Assembly (NCBI GenBank): GCA_009846685.1
Contig: VWVY01000003.1
Coordinates: 186,001-250,000, forward strand
DNA: 64,000 nt
Origin: Rhizobiales bacterium SYSU XM002
GTDB lineage: Bacteria; Pseudomonadota; Alphaproteobacteria; Rhizobiales; Beijerinckiaceae
Reading direction: 5' to 3'
How positions within the stretch are numbered: the first letter of the stretch is position 1; each line of letters begins with the position of its first letter. Shown piece by piece: positions 51,658 through 60,409 of this stretch. Both the position numbers and the translations under genes were made by a program. The notes below the pieces were generated by a model. It ran no database searches. It was given only the letters and a program-made list of their open reading frames with translations, and was not told where the DNA came from.

Positions 51658-53880
51658 TCAGAAAAAACTGAAGGGATCGATATCGACATCGACCCGGGCG
51701 CCCCGCTTCGGCGAACCGGCCTCGGACAGCATCGCGCGGATGAAGTTCTGGATGCCGGCACGGCGTGCGGTCTTGACGATCAGCCGCATACGGTGCTTGC
51801 CGCGCAGAAGCGCCATCGGCGGCTCCGCCGGACCGAGCAGGACGACACCGTCGGCCGCTTCCCATTCCCGGATCAGGCGGTGCCCCGCCTGCACGAGAAG
51901 CCGCGCGTGATGCTCCGCCGCCGTCTTGTCGCGCGCCGAGACGAGAAGGCTCGCGAGCCGCCCGAACGGCGGCAGGCCCGCCGCCTTCCGCGCGGCGATT
52001 TCCTCGGCGTAGAAGCGCTCGTGATCCCCTGAACGCAGCGCCCGGATCACGGGATGTTCCGGCTGGTAGGTCTGAAGGAAACCCCTTCCCGGCTTCTCGC
52101 CGCGCCCCGCGCGGCCCGTCACCTGCGCGAGAAGCTGAAAGGTGCGTTCCGCCGCGCGCGGATCGTTGGAGACGAGGCCGATATCGGCATCCACCACCGC
52201 CGCCAGCGTCAGATGAGGGAAGTTATGGCCCTTGGCGATGAGTTGCGTGCCGATGACGATCGGAAATTCGTTCGCCGCCACCGCTGCGAGTTCCTGCCGA
52301 AGCCGGTCCGCGCCACCGGGAAAATCGCTCGAGAGCGTGATACGGCGGACATCGGGGAAGGCTTCGGCCACCTCCTCCGCGATGCGTTCGACGCCAGGTC
52401 CGCAGGCGGCGAGGCTTTCCTCGGCGCCGCAGGCCACGCATTGCGCCGGGCGTCGCTCCGTATGTCCGCAATGATGGCAGATGAGCGCGCGCCGGAACCG
52501 ATGTTCGACCAGCCAGGCATCGCATTGCGGGCATTGCCAGCGATGGCCGCAGGCCCGGCACAGGGTCAGCGGCGCATAGCCGCGCCGGTTGAGGAAGAAC
52601 AGCACCTGCTCGCCACGCGCCAGCGTCTCGCCCATCGCGTGCATCAGCTTCGGCGACAGGAACTTACCCCGTTCCGGTGGATCGATGGTGAGGTCAATCG
52701 CCTCGATCTCCGGCAGCGCCCGTCCCGCGACGCGATCCGGCAGCAGGAGATGGCGATAGCGTCCCTGCTGCACGTTGACACGACTTTCGATCGAGGGTGT
52801 CGCCGAAGCGAGGACGACCGGGCAACCTTCGATCTGCGCCCGGAGCACCGCCATGTCGCGGGCGTTGTAGCGCACGAGATCGTCCTGCTTGAACGCAGCT
52901 TCGTGCTCTTCGTCGACGACGATCAGGCCGAGATCGGCAAACGGCAGGAACAAGGCCGATCGCGCACCGACGACCACCCGCGCCTCACCCTCCGCTACGG
53001 CATGCCAGAGCCGGTCGCGCCGGTTCGACGCGATGCCCGAATGCCAGGCCCCCGGCAAGCCGCCGAACCGACGCTCGAACCGCGCCAGAAACTCGGGTGT
53101 CAACGCGATTTCCGGCAGGAGAATGAGCACCTGCCGGCCGGCCTCCAACGCCGCCGCCACCGCCTCGAAATAGACCTCGGTCTTGCCCGATCCGGTTACG
53201 CCCTCGAGCAGGAACGGCGCGAACCCGCCGCCGATCGCCGCCCTGAGGCTTGATGCCCGCTCTTCCTGCAAGGGCGAGAGCTGCGGCGCGCGGCCGCGTG
53301 GATCGAGCGCCTGCGCCCGCGCTTCAGGCGCCAGTGCAACGACATCAAACACGCCGTCATCGACCAGCGCGTCGATCACGCCGGAAGAACAACTCGCCCG
53401 TTCCGCGAGGTCCTTCTTGCGGTGGACGAGCCCGCCCTTCGCCGCCTCCATCAGACGCGCTCGCGCCGGGGTGATCCGGCCGGGTGGCTTGCCTGTGAGC
53501 CGGACACCAAAGCGCGGAGCCTCATGACTTTCGGCCTCGGGATCGCGGATCGCCATCCGCGCCACCATCCCGATGGGCGCGAGCGTGTAATCCGAGACGC
53601 GGGCAACGAATTTCAGCATGGCCGGGCCGAGCGGCGGCAGCCGCGTCTTTTCGAGAACGGGCTTGAGGTTGGAGGCGGAACCGCCCGCACGCGTTTCCAC
53701 CACGACGCCGTAGCTCTCGCGCGTCCCGATCGGCACGCGCACGCAATCGCCGGGGGCGATATCCAGCCCGGCGGGAATCACATAGGAATAGGGTTGGTCG
53801 ATCCCGAGCGGCAGCGCGACCTCGGCGACGTTCGGCGCGGAGGAAGTATCTGCGGCGGTGGAATCGGCAAGGGAACTCAT
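51658..53880 (-). CDS. priA: Primosomal replication-restart helicase PriA
   Basis: A 740-residue 3'-to-5' superfamily 2 helicase that restarts stalled forks. The helicase core has Walker A EGVTGSGKTEVYFEA near residue 225, DEEHEA motif II and VTGRAGRGEKPGRG motif VI; between them lies the zinc-binding region with eight cysteines (CRACGHRWQCPQCDAW, ICHHCGH, QCVACGAEE). The N-terminal 3'-DNA-binding domain opens NVAEVALPLGIDQPYSYVIP. It is divergent from xerC, as in many alphaproteobacteria, and precedes the atp operon on the same strand. Confidence 0.96.
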   Translation of the reverse strand: MSSLADSTAADTSSAPNVAEVALPLGIDQPYSYVIPAGLDIAPGDCVRVPIGTRESYGVVVETRAGGSASNLKPVLEKTRLPPLGPAMLKFVARVSDYTLAPIGMVARMAIRDPEAESHEAPRFGVRLTGKPPGRITPARARLMEAAKGGLVHRKKDLAERASCSSGVIDALVDDGVFDVVALAPEARAQALDPRGRAPQLSPLQEERASSLRAAIGGGFAPFLLEGVTGSGKTEVYFEAVAAALEAGRQVLILLPEIALTPEFLARFERRFGGLPGAWHSGIASNRRDRLWHAVAEGEARVVVGARSALFLPFADLGLIVVDEEHEAAFKQDDLVRYNARDMAVLRAQIEGCPVVLASATPSIESRVNVQQGRYRHLLLPDRVAGRALPEIEAIDLTIDPPERGKFLSPKLMHAMGETLARGEQVLFFLNRRGYAPLTLCRACGHRWQCPQCDAWLVEHRFRRALICHHCGHTERRPAQCVACGAEESLAACGPGVERIAEEVAEAFPDVRRITLSSDFPGGADRLRQELAAVAANEFPIVIGTQLIAKGHNFPHLTLAAVVDADIGLVSNDPRAAERTFQLLAQVTGRAGRGEKPGRGFLQTYQPEHPVIRALRSGDHERFYAEEIAARKAAGLPPFGRLASLLVSARDKTAAEHHARLLVQAGHRLIREWEAADGVVLLGPAEPPMALLRGKHRMRLIVKTARRAGIQNFIRAMLSEAGSPKRGARVDVDIDPFSFF

Positions 53881-53982
53881 CGGATGGCTGATAGCACAAC
53901 TTGTCGCCGGTGAAGCGTCACGGCCTTCATCGAGTTCTTAACCGGTTGCCGACAGAGTGAACCGGGAAGGGCGGGAATTTCC

Positions 53983-54891
53983 ATGTCGCTTGAAGATCAT
54001 CGCATCGCCTGGCTGAAGGGCCTCTCCCACGAGCGGCTCTATTCCGCAAATACCATCGAGGCCTATGGCCGTGATCTCGCGCAGTTTCTCGCCTTCCTCG
54101 GCCCCGATTGCCGAGTGCCCGCCGATGTCCTCGCCATCAAGCCGGCTGACCTTCGTCTGTTCCTTGCCGAACGGCGGCAAGGCGGCGTCGAGAGCCGTTC
54201 TCTGATGCGCCAGCTCGCCGGCCTGCGTTCCTTCGCCCGTTATCTCGAGCGCGAGGGGTTCGGCCATGCCTCCGCTTTCAAGGCAGTGAAAGGCCCACGC
54301 GTGAAGAAGGGCCTGCCCCGCCCCCTCACCCCGCAGGATGCGCGTGCGACCAGCGCCCGCGAGAGCCGCTCCGGGGACAACCGCGAACCCTGGATCATCG
54401 CCCGCGACGCCGCTGTATTCGCGCTGCTCTACGGCGCGGGGCTGCGTATTTCCGAGGCGCTGTCGCTCAGGCGCGACGAAGCCCCGCGCACGGGCGGGGA
54501 CACGCTTGTTATCCGCGGCAAGGGCGGCAAGGTCCGGCAGGTGCCGGTCCTGCCCCAGATCGTCCGCGCAATCGACGATTACCTCGCGCAATGTCCTTGG
54601 AAGGTCGGCCCGGAGGGACCGCTGTTCGTCGGCGCCAAGGGTGGCCCGCTCTCTCCGCGGATCATTCAGCTCGCGATGGAAGGCCTGCGCGGCGCACTCG
54701 GCCTGCCGGACAGCGCGACGCCACACGCGCTGCGCCATTCCTTCGCAACACATCTGCTCGCGCGCGGCGGCGATCTGCGGACCATTCAGGAACTGCTCGG
54801 CCATGCCTCGCTTTCGACCACGCAGGTCTATACCGAGGTCGACACGGCCCGTCTGATGGCGACCTACAAGGCCGCTCACCCGCGCGCCTGA
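53983..54891 (+). CDS. xerC: Tyrosine recombinase XerC
   Basis: A 302-residue chromosome-dimer-resolution recombinase. The N-terminal SAM-like domain (SANTIEAYGRDLAQFLAFL) binds dif, and the catalytic residues are Arg in YGAGLRISEALSL, Lys in IRGKGGKVRQVPV, His/Arg in HALRHSFATHLL, His in LLGHASLSTTQ and Tyr in QVYTEVD. It partners with XerD at dif. Its place beside priA and the absence of att-like repeats support XerC rather than a phage integrase; the dif site is not in this window. Confidence 0.93.
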   Translation: MSLEDHRIAWLKGLSHERLYSANTIEAYGRDLAQFLAFLGPDCRVPADVLAIKPADLRLFLAERRQGGVESRSLMRQLAGLRSFARYLEREGFGHASAFKAVKGPRVKKGLPRPLTPQDARATSARESRSGDNREPWIIARDAAVFALLYGAGLRISEALSLRRDEAPRTGGDTLVIRGKGGKVRQVPVLPQIVRAIDDYLAQCPWKVGPEGPLFVGAKGGPLSPRIIQLAMEGLRGALGLPDSATPHALRHSFATHLLARGGDLRTIQELLGHASLSTTQVYTEVDTARLMATYKAAHPRA

Positions 54892-55057
54892 AAGTATCCG
54901 CTCGTTCAAGTGGACACCGGCTGACGGGCGGATGCGAGAATACGGGAAGAGCAAATTTCAGGTCTGAGAACTGCCAGATTGACGTGTAGGGTTCTTGAGA
55001 ACGTCGCAGGCCGCCGCATAAATCGTCGGCGAATCACTGATTCGCTGGAGAAAAGAC

Positions 55058-55627
55058 ATGTCGCATGGCGGCCCCGAAATCGAAACGTCGAACAAGAAGA
55101 TCGGCCTCTTGATCGCTCTTCTCGCGCTGCTGCTCGCCTTCTCCGAAATGGGCAACAAGCAGGGCGAGAACGACGCGCTCGCCAAGAACGTCGAGGCCTC
55201 GAACCTCTGGTCCTTCTTCCAGGCCAAGACGATCCGTCGCACGACGATGCAGACCGCCGCCGAGCAACTCAAGGCGCAACTGCCGAGCATCAGCGATCCC
55301 GCTGCCAAGGCCGCGATGGAAGCGCAGATCAAGAAATGGAACGACACGGCCGCCCGCTACGAATCCGAGCCCGAGACCGGCGAGGGCCGCAAGGAACTGA
55401 TGGCCAAGGCCAAGGCGGCGGAAGCCACGCGCGACCTTTCCAAGGCGCGGGGCGAGGTCTTCGAGATCGCCTCCGCCATGCTCCAGATCGGAATCGTGCT
55501 GGCCTCGGCGGCCGTCATCACCGGGGCTATGATGCTCGCCTATTGCGCTGGCGGTCTCGGCCTCTTCGGCCTCCTGCTGATGGGCATCGCCGCCTGGAAA
55601 CCGACGATCCTGCCCTTCATCCACTAG
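55058..55627 (+). CDS. DUF4337-domain membrane protein
   Basis: A 189-residue protein of unknown function: SNKKIGLLIALLALLLAFSEMG is an N-terminal transmembrane segment, then a coiled-coil-prone region (EASNLWSFFQAKTIRRTTMQTAAEQLKAQL...AQIKKWNDTAARYESE) and two C-terminal hydrophobic segments (IASAMLQIGIVLASAAVITGAMML, GLGLFGLLLMGIAAWKPTIL). This is the DUF4337 pattern, seen across Rhizobiales. The domain layout suggests a membrane scaffold or channel-like assembly. Its stop codon shares the palindromic CTAG with the stop of the convergent membrane-protein gene. Confidence 0.8.
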   Translation: MSHGGPEIETSNKKIGLLIALLALLLAFSEMGNKQGENDALAKNVEASNLWSFFQAKTIRRTTMQTAAEQLKAQLPSISDPAAKAAMEAQIKKWNDTAARYESEPETGEGRKELMAKAKAAEATRDLSKARGEVFEIASAMLQIGIVLASAAVITGAMMLAYCAGGLGLFGLLLMGIAAWKPTILPFIH

Positions 55628-56166
55628 GGCTCGCGTTGCCGGGCGGCATGCCGCCCGGCCCTATGCCGCAAGCGCGAGATCATGGCGAGAACAAAATTCC
55701 GTCTCTCGCCGAACCGGCGCCTCAATTGCGAAATCAGCCGGCGCGCGGGTTCTGTCTGCCGATGCGCCCAGGCTTTGGCCCGCATCACGAAATCATAGAA
55801 CCGGACGAACCAACCGATCTGCATCAGCTTCGGCTGGCAGGCGTGGAACAGAAACGCGGTGATCCCGAGACCCACCGATTTCGCCAGCAGGAAAACAAGT
55901 CCGCCGGCGATGACATGGCCGCCGCCGATCAGCCAGAGCCCCGCGAGCTTGAACGGAAACAGGATCAGGCCCGGAACGGCGAAGACCAGAAGCGTCGCAT
56001 AGGGCGGCAAGCGCTCAATCCCGGAGGCGATGGCCGCCTTGAGTGCCTTGAAGGGAAGGCACGCGACGACCCAGCCGACGACGGGGTCGAGGCGTTCCCA
56101 GATCCAGGCCTCCAGGAGGAAGATCAGGGCGAGAAGGAACCAGAGCGGTCTTAGAAGGCGGCGCAT
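55624..56166 (-). CDS. Conserved membrane protein, unknown function
   Basis: A ~180-residue protein with two or three hydrophobic segments: RRLLRPLWFLLALIFLLEAWIWERL, then YATLLVFAVPGLILFPFKLAGLWLIGGGHVIAGGLVFLLAKSVGLGITAFLF, and a basic, Arg-rich cytoplasmic tail (QLRRRFGERRNFVLAMISRLRHRAG). I use ATG 56166 (MRRLLRPLW) as start; the open frame continues to 56319 but that part is only basic residues. The segment LFHACQPKLMQIGWFVRFYD recurs in relatives of unknown role. It converges on the DUF4337 gene, sharing a stop palindrome, and lies downstream of the GST gene. Confidence 0.65.
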   Translation of the reverse strand: MRRLLRPLWFLLALIFLLEAWIWERLDPVVGWVVACLPFKALKAAIASGIERLPPYATLLVFAVPGLILFPFKLAGLWLIGGGHVIAGGLVFLLAKSVGLGITAFLFHACQPKLMQIGWFVRFYDFVMRAKAWAHRQTEPARRLISQLRRRFGERRNFVLAMISRLRHRAGRHAARQREP

Positions 56167-56245
56167 GGAAGCTCGCACGAAAAAGCGGAACACTTGATAC
56201 AATAGGCGCCGATTGCGGCCGAAAACGTGCCGGATCACACGCCTC

Positions 56246-56935
56246 TTACGCCGGTTGGACAAGCGGAGCCGGAACAGTGGAGACACCCTGCTCCTCCGCC
56301 GCCTCGCGTTCGGCTGCAAGCGCCCGCACGAACCCTTGCCGCGATTTCAGTCGCTGCCAATAGGCGAGGACGGCCGGGGTAAACCGCTCCGAAAGCCCGA
56401 GCATCTCGGCGAGATACAGCGCGTAACCGACCGAGATATCCGCCGCCGTGAACCGGCCGGCGCAGAGATATTCCCGTGCGGCGAGACACGGCTCCAGCGT
56501 CTTGAGGCGGGCGTGGAACCACTTGCCGTAATCCTCGACGACCTGCGGCAGGCGACGCTCCTCCGGCTCGAACCTGGAGTAGCGCAGCACCAGAGTCTGC
56601 GGAAAGGTGAGCGTCGCCTCGCCGAAGTGCAGGAAGTTGAGCCAGGTGCCATAATCCGCCTCATAAGGTGCGACCCGCAGCGGATTCGGCGAGAATTTCT
56701 CGGCGAGATACTGGGTGATCGCCGCCGATTCGCTCATCCGCGTCGAGCCGTCGATCAGCAGCGGAACCGTGCCGAGCGGATTCTCGTCGAGGTATTCGCG
56801 GGCTACAGCGCGCGGCGGAAACGGCAGTACGACGAGGCGAAGATGTTGCGCTGATTTTTCGAGAAGACCAAGTTCCGCCAGAAGCCAGAGCGGCCGGAAC
56901 GAACGCGCACCCACACAGTGATAAAGGGTCAGCAT
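56246..56935 (-). CDS. Glutathione S-transferase family protein
   Basis: A 229-residue GST: the thioredoxin-like N-domain opens MLTLYHCVGARSFRPLWLLAEL with the glutathione-binding TVPLLIDGSTRMSESAAITQYL near residue 60, and the all-helical C-domain follows (YGTWLNFLHFGEATLTFPQTLVLRY). The start is chosen because GGAGG sits 5-6 nt before the ATG at 56935; the frame extends to 56977 without a site. It lies downstream of lpd but beyond its terminator, so it probably has its own promoter. The substrate is unknown; beta- or theta-class relationships are plausible. Confidence 0.85.
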   Translation of the reverse strand: MLTLYHCVGARSFRPLWLLAELGLLEKSAQHLRLVVLPFPPRAVAREYLDENPLGTVPLLIDGSTRMSESAAITQYLAEKFSPNPLRVAPYEADYGTWLNFLHFGEATLTFPQTLVLRYSRFEPEERRLPQVVEDYGKWFHARLKTLEPCLAAREYLCAGRFTAADISVGYALYLAEMLGLSERFTPAVLAYWQRLKSRQGFVRALAAEREAAEEQGVSTVPAPLVQPA

Positions 56936-56941
56936 CGCACC

Positions 56942-56971
56942 TCCGAAAAGAAAAACCCCCGTCACCGGGGG
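56942..56971 (-). terminator. Intrinsic terminator after lpd
   Basis: The minus strand reads CCCCCG-GTGA-CGGGGG (arms 56966-56971 and 56956-56961) followed by TTTTTCTTTT. It lies 8 nt past the lpd stop and before the GST start. Confidence 0.9.
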
Positions 56972-56979
56972 CTTCATCG

Positions 56980-58374
56980 TTACATGTGGATCTGTCGCTT
57001 TTCCACCGCCATCGCGGCTTCCTTAACCGCCTCGCTCATCGTCGGATGCGCGTGGCAGGTGCGGGCGAGATCCTCGGACGAGCCGCCGAACTCCATCAGA
57101 ACCGCCGCCTCATGGATCATCTCGCCGGCGCCGGCGCCGACGATATGCACGCCGAGCACACGGTCGGTCGCCTTGTCGGCAAGCACCTTAACGAAACCGT
57201 CGGTCGCGCGGTTGGCGCGGGCGCGGCCATTCGCCGTGAACGGGAACTTGCCGACGTTGTAGGCAATGCCGGCGGCCTTGAGGTCTTCCTCGCCCTTGCC
57301 GACGGTGGCGACCTCGGGGTGCGTATAGACGACGCCGGGAATGACATCGTAGTTCACATGGCCCGCCTTGCCGGCGAGAATCTCGGCGACGGCGACGCCC
57401 TCGTCCTCCGCCTTGTGGGCAAGCATCGGTCCACGCACCACGTCGCCGATGGCATAGATGCCCTTCACGTTGGTCGCGAAGTGATCGTCGATCGTGACCC
57501 GGCCCCGCTCCACGGCGACGCCCGCCGCTTCAAGCCCGAGCCCTTCGGTATTCGGCCGGCGACCGATCGCGACGAGCACGATATCGGCCTCCATCGTCTC
57601 TGCCGCGCCACCGGCGGCGGGCTCGACGGCAAGCGTTACACCCTTGCCGGTCTTGGCGCCGGTCACCTTCTTGCCGAGATGGAAGGCGAGACCCTGCTTT
57701 TCGAGCAAGCGCTGGGTCTGCTTCGCGACCTCGCCGTCCATACCCGGGAGGATGCGATCGAGATATTCGATCACCTCGACCTTGGCGCCCAGACGCCGCC
57801 AGACCGAGCCAAGCTCAAGCCCGATCACGCCCGCGCCGATCACGATCATCTTGCCCGGCACCTTGACGAGTTCAAGCGCGCCGGTGGAGGAAACGATCCG
57901 CTTCTCGTCGATCGCGACGCCCGGCAGTTGCGCCACCTCGGAGCCGGTGGCGATGACGATGCTCTTCGCCTCCAGAACCTGAACAGACCCGTCCTCGGCC
58001 TTCACCTGCACCTTGCCGGCAGCGAGGATCGTGCCGAGGCCGTGGAAGGCGTCGATCTTGTTCTTTTTCAGCAGGAAGCCGACGCCCTGAACATTGGCAT
58101 CCACCGTGTCCTGCTTGTGCTTCATCATCGCCGCGAGGTTGAGCTTCGGTGCCGGCACGTCGATGCCGAGCGCGGCAAAGCCGTGTCCCGCCTCATCGAA
58201 CATTTCCGAGGCATGCAGCATCGCCTTCGAGGGAATGCAGCCAACGTTGAGGCAGGTGCCGCCATGCGTCTTGCGCTTTTCGACAACCGCCACCTTGAGG
58301 CCGAGCTGGGCCGCGCGGATGGCGCAGACATAGCCGCCGGGGCCGGTGCCGATAACAACGAGATCGTAAGCCAT
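56980..58374 (-). CDS. lpd: Dihydrolipoyl dehydrogenase (E3 of 2-oxoglutarate dehydrogenase)
   Basis: A 464-residue FAD disulfide reductase that reoxidises the lipoyl groups of the E2 subunit. The FAD GxGxxG is [15 protein letters not shown] at the N-terminus, the redox disulfide is Cys41 and Cys46 in [15 protein letters not shown], the second dinucleotide site is [18 protein letters not shown] and the C-terminal catalytic His/Glu are in [10 protein letters not shown]. It is downstream of the SDR gene by 31 nt and ends at an intrinsic terminator, closing the sucA-sucB-SDR-lpd run. Confidence 0.95.
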   Translation of the reverse strand: MAYDLVVIGTGPGGYVCAIRAAQLGLKVAVVEKRKTHGGTCLNVGCIPSKAMLHASEMFDEAGHGFAALGIDVPAPKLNLAAMMKHKQDTVDANVQGVGFLLKKNKIDAFHGLGTILAAGKVQVKAEDGSVQVLEAKSIVIATGSEVAQLPGVAIDEKRIVSSTGALELVKVPGKMIVIGAGVIGLELGSVWRRLGAKVEVIEYLDRILPGMDGEVAKQTQRLLEKQGLAFHLGKKVTGAKTGKGVTLAVEPAAGGAAETMEADIVLVAIGRRPNTEGLGLEAAGVAVERGRVTIDDHFATNVKGIYAIGDVVRGPMLAHKAEDEGVAVAEILAGKAGHVNYDVIPGVVYTHPEVATVGKGEEDLKAAGIAYNVGKFPFTANGRARANRATDGFVKVLADKATDRVLGVHIVGAGAGEMIHEAAVLMEFGGSSEDLARTCHAHPTMSEAVKEAAMAVEKRQIHM

Positions 58375-58404
58375 GATGGGCTCCTTACCTGAACTTTCGG
58401 CGCC

Positions 58405-59166
58405 TCAGCGCCCGCCTGAAACCGTGAGAATCGCACCGACGACATAGGACGCCTTGTCGGAAGCGAGCCAGCGCACGCATTCCGCGACTTCCTCGGCGCT
58501 GCCGCCGCGCTTGATCGGGATGGTATCCGCCAATTGCGACACCCGGTCGGGAATGCCGCCCGAGGCGTGGATCTCGGTCTCGATCAGCCCGGGCCGCACC
58601 GCGTTGACGCGGATGCCTTCGGCAGCGACCTCGCGCCCGAGACCGAGCGTCATTGCGTCGATCGCCCCCTTGGAAGCGGCATAATCGACATATTGCCCCG
58701 GTGCACCGAGCGTCGGCGCGATGGAAGAGAGGTTGATGATCGCCCCACCCTTACCGCCATGCCGCGTGGACATGCGCTTCACCGCCTCGCGGGCGCAAAG
58801 GAACGAGCCGATGACGTTAATGGTCATCATGCGTTCGAGGCGGGCGAGATCGTAATCCTCGACCCGTTGGGCGCGATCGATCACGCCAGCATTGTTGACC
58901 AGCACCGCCAGCCTGCCGAGCTTGTCCGCAGCGGCAAACATCGCGAGCACATCGCCTTCCGAGCCGACATCGCCCTGAATCGCGACCGCCTTGCGGCCCT
59001 TCGCGAGGATCGCGGCGACGGTCTCGTCAGCCGCGACCTTGTTCCCCGCGTAGTTGACAACGACATCGTAACCGTCCTCGGCAAGACCGAGCGCGCAGGC
59101 CCGTCCGATACCGCGCGAACCGCCGGTGACGATGGCGACCCCCATACCGGTGGCAGCGGCGCTCAT
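58405..59166 (-). CDS. Short-chain dehydrogenase/reductase between sucB and lpd
   Basis: A 253-residue SDR. The NAD(P) motif is AIVTGGSRGIGRACALGLAE at the N-terminus, catalytic Ser is in INLSSIAPTLGAP and the Tyr/Lys pair is YAASK in GQYVDYAASKGAIDA; the glycine-rich C-terminus ends ASYVVGAILTVSGGR. The substrate is unknown; FabG-like or glucose-dehydrogenase-like roles are equally possible. It sits between sucB (14 nt downstream of it in the transcript direction is the sucB start region) and lpd (31 nt), inside the 2-oxoglutarate dehydrogenase transcript, a placement seen in several Rhizobiales. Confidence 0.87.
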   Translation of the reverse strand: MSAAATGMGVAIVTGGSRGIGRACALGLAEDGYDVVVNYAGNKVAADETVAAILAKGRKAVAIQGDVGSEGDVLAMFAAADKLGRLAVLVNNAGVIDRAQRVEDYDLARLERMMTINVIGSFLCAREAVKRMSTRHGGKGGAIINLSSIAPTLGAPGQYVDYAASKGAIDAMTLGLGREVAAEGIRVNAVRPGLIETEIHASGGIPDRVSQLADTIPIKRGGSAEEVAECVRWLASDKASYVVGAILTVSGGR

Positions 59167-59179
59167 TGCAAGGCTCCGA

Positions 59180-60373
59180 TCAAAGGTCCATCACGAGGCG
59201 CGCCGGATCCTCAAGGCATTCCTTGACGCGGACAAGGAAGGTCACTGCCTCCTTGCCGTCGACGATGCGGTGATCGTAGGAGAGCGCGAGATACATCATC
59301 GGGCGGATCTCGATCTTGCCGCCGACGACGATCGGGCGCTCCTGGATCTTGTGCATGCCGAGAATACCGGACTGCGGCGCGTTGAGGATCGGCGTCGACA
59401 TAAGCGAGCCATAGATGCCGCCGTTGGTGATGGTGAAGGTACCCCCCGCCATCTCCTCCATCTTGAGCTGGCCGTCACGGGCGCGCTTGCCGAAATCGGC
59501 GATTCCCTTCTCGATACCGGCGAGGCCGAGGTAATCCGCATCGCGCAGCACAGGGACAACGAGGCCCTTGTCGGTGCCGACAGCGATGCCGACGTGGTAG
59601 TAGTTCTTGTAGATGATGTCGGTGCCGTCGATTTCGGCATTGACGCCCGGCAGTTCCTTGAGCGCCTGCACGCAGGCCTTCACGAAGAAGCTCATGAAGC
59701 CGAGCTTCACGCCGTGCTTCTTTTCGAACAGGTCCTTGTACTGGTTGCGCAGCGCCATCACGTTGGTCATGTCGACCTCGTTGAAGGTCGTCAGCATCGC
59801 GGCGGTGTTCTGCGATTCCTTGAGACGGCGCGCGATCGTCTGGCGCAGCTTCGACATTTTGACGCGCTCCTCGCGGGAGGCGTCGTCCGCCGGCGACGCG
59901 GCTCGCGGCGCAGGAGCGACCGGCGCAGCGGCAGCTGCCTTGGGCGCCGAGGCCGCAGCGAGCATGTCGCCCTTGGTCACGCGGCCATCCTTGCCCGAAC
60001 CCTCGACCGAAGCCGGGTTGATACCGGTCTCGGCCGCCATGCGCGCAACGGCCGGGCCATTCGAGGCGGCAGCCGGCGCGGCCGCCGGGGCAGGCGCGGA
60101 AGCGGCCGCGGCGGAAACGGCAGCCACCCCTGCGCCACCGGCCGTGATCGTGCCGAGCAGCGCACCCACGCCAACGCTCTCGCCATCCTTGGCGACAATT
60201 TCGGCCAGCACGCCGGCAGCCGGGGCATTGACTTCGAGGGTCACCTTGTCGGTTTCGAGTTCGAGAAGCGGTTCATCCGCCTTCACGGCATCGCCGGGTT
60301 TCTTGAACCACTTGCCGATGGTGGCTTCGGAGACGCTTTCGCCGAGGGTCGGGACGCGGATTTCAGTGCTCAT
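59180..60373 (-). CDS. sucB: 2-oxoglutarate dehydrogenase E2 (dihydrolipoyl succinyltransferase)
   Basis: A 397-residue core enzyme. The lipoyl domain carries the acceptor Lys in [19 protein letters not shown] near residue 43; a flexible Ala/Pro linker follows; the E1/E3-binding domain is [20 protein letters not shown] near residue 115; the catalytic domain ends with the active-site [16 protein letters not shown]. One lipoyl domain is normal for the SucB class. It starts 37 nt after sucA and is followed by the SDR and lpd genes. Confidence 0.96.
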   Translation of the reverse strand: MSTEIRVPTLGESVSEATIGKWFKKPGDAVKADEPLLELETDKVTLEVNAPAAGVLAEIVAKDGESVGVGALLGTITAGGAGVAAVSAAAASAPAPAAAPAAASNGPAVARMAAETGINPASVEGSGKDGRVTKGDMLAAASAPKAAAAAPVAPAPRAASPADDASREERVKMSKLRQTIARRLKESQNTAAMLTTFNEVDMTNVMALRNQYKDLFEKKHGVKLGFMSFFVKACVQALKELPGVNAEIDGTDIIYKNYYHVGIAVGTDKGLVVPVLRDADYLGLAGIEKGIADFGKRARDGQLKMEEMAGGTFTITNGGIYGSLMSTPILNAPQSGILGMHKIQERPIVVGGKIEIRPMMYLALSYDHRIVDGKEAVTFLVRVKECLEDPARLVMDL

Positions 60374-60409
60374 GATCGCTGGCCTTTAAGGTCTTTGTCT
60401 TCGATGGGA

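Noticed and set aside
53983-54891. Tyrosine recombinase as a phage or integrative element
   Set aside because: It is XerC by full-length similarity and sits beside priA; no attachment repeats or phage genes nearby. The tRNA-Arg in the window is 47 kb away and unrelated.
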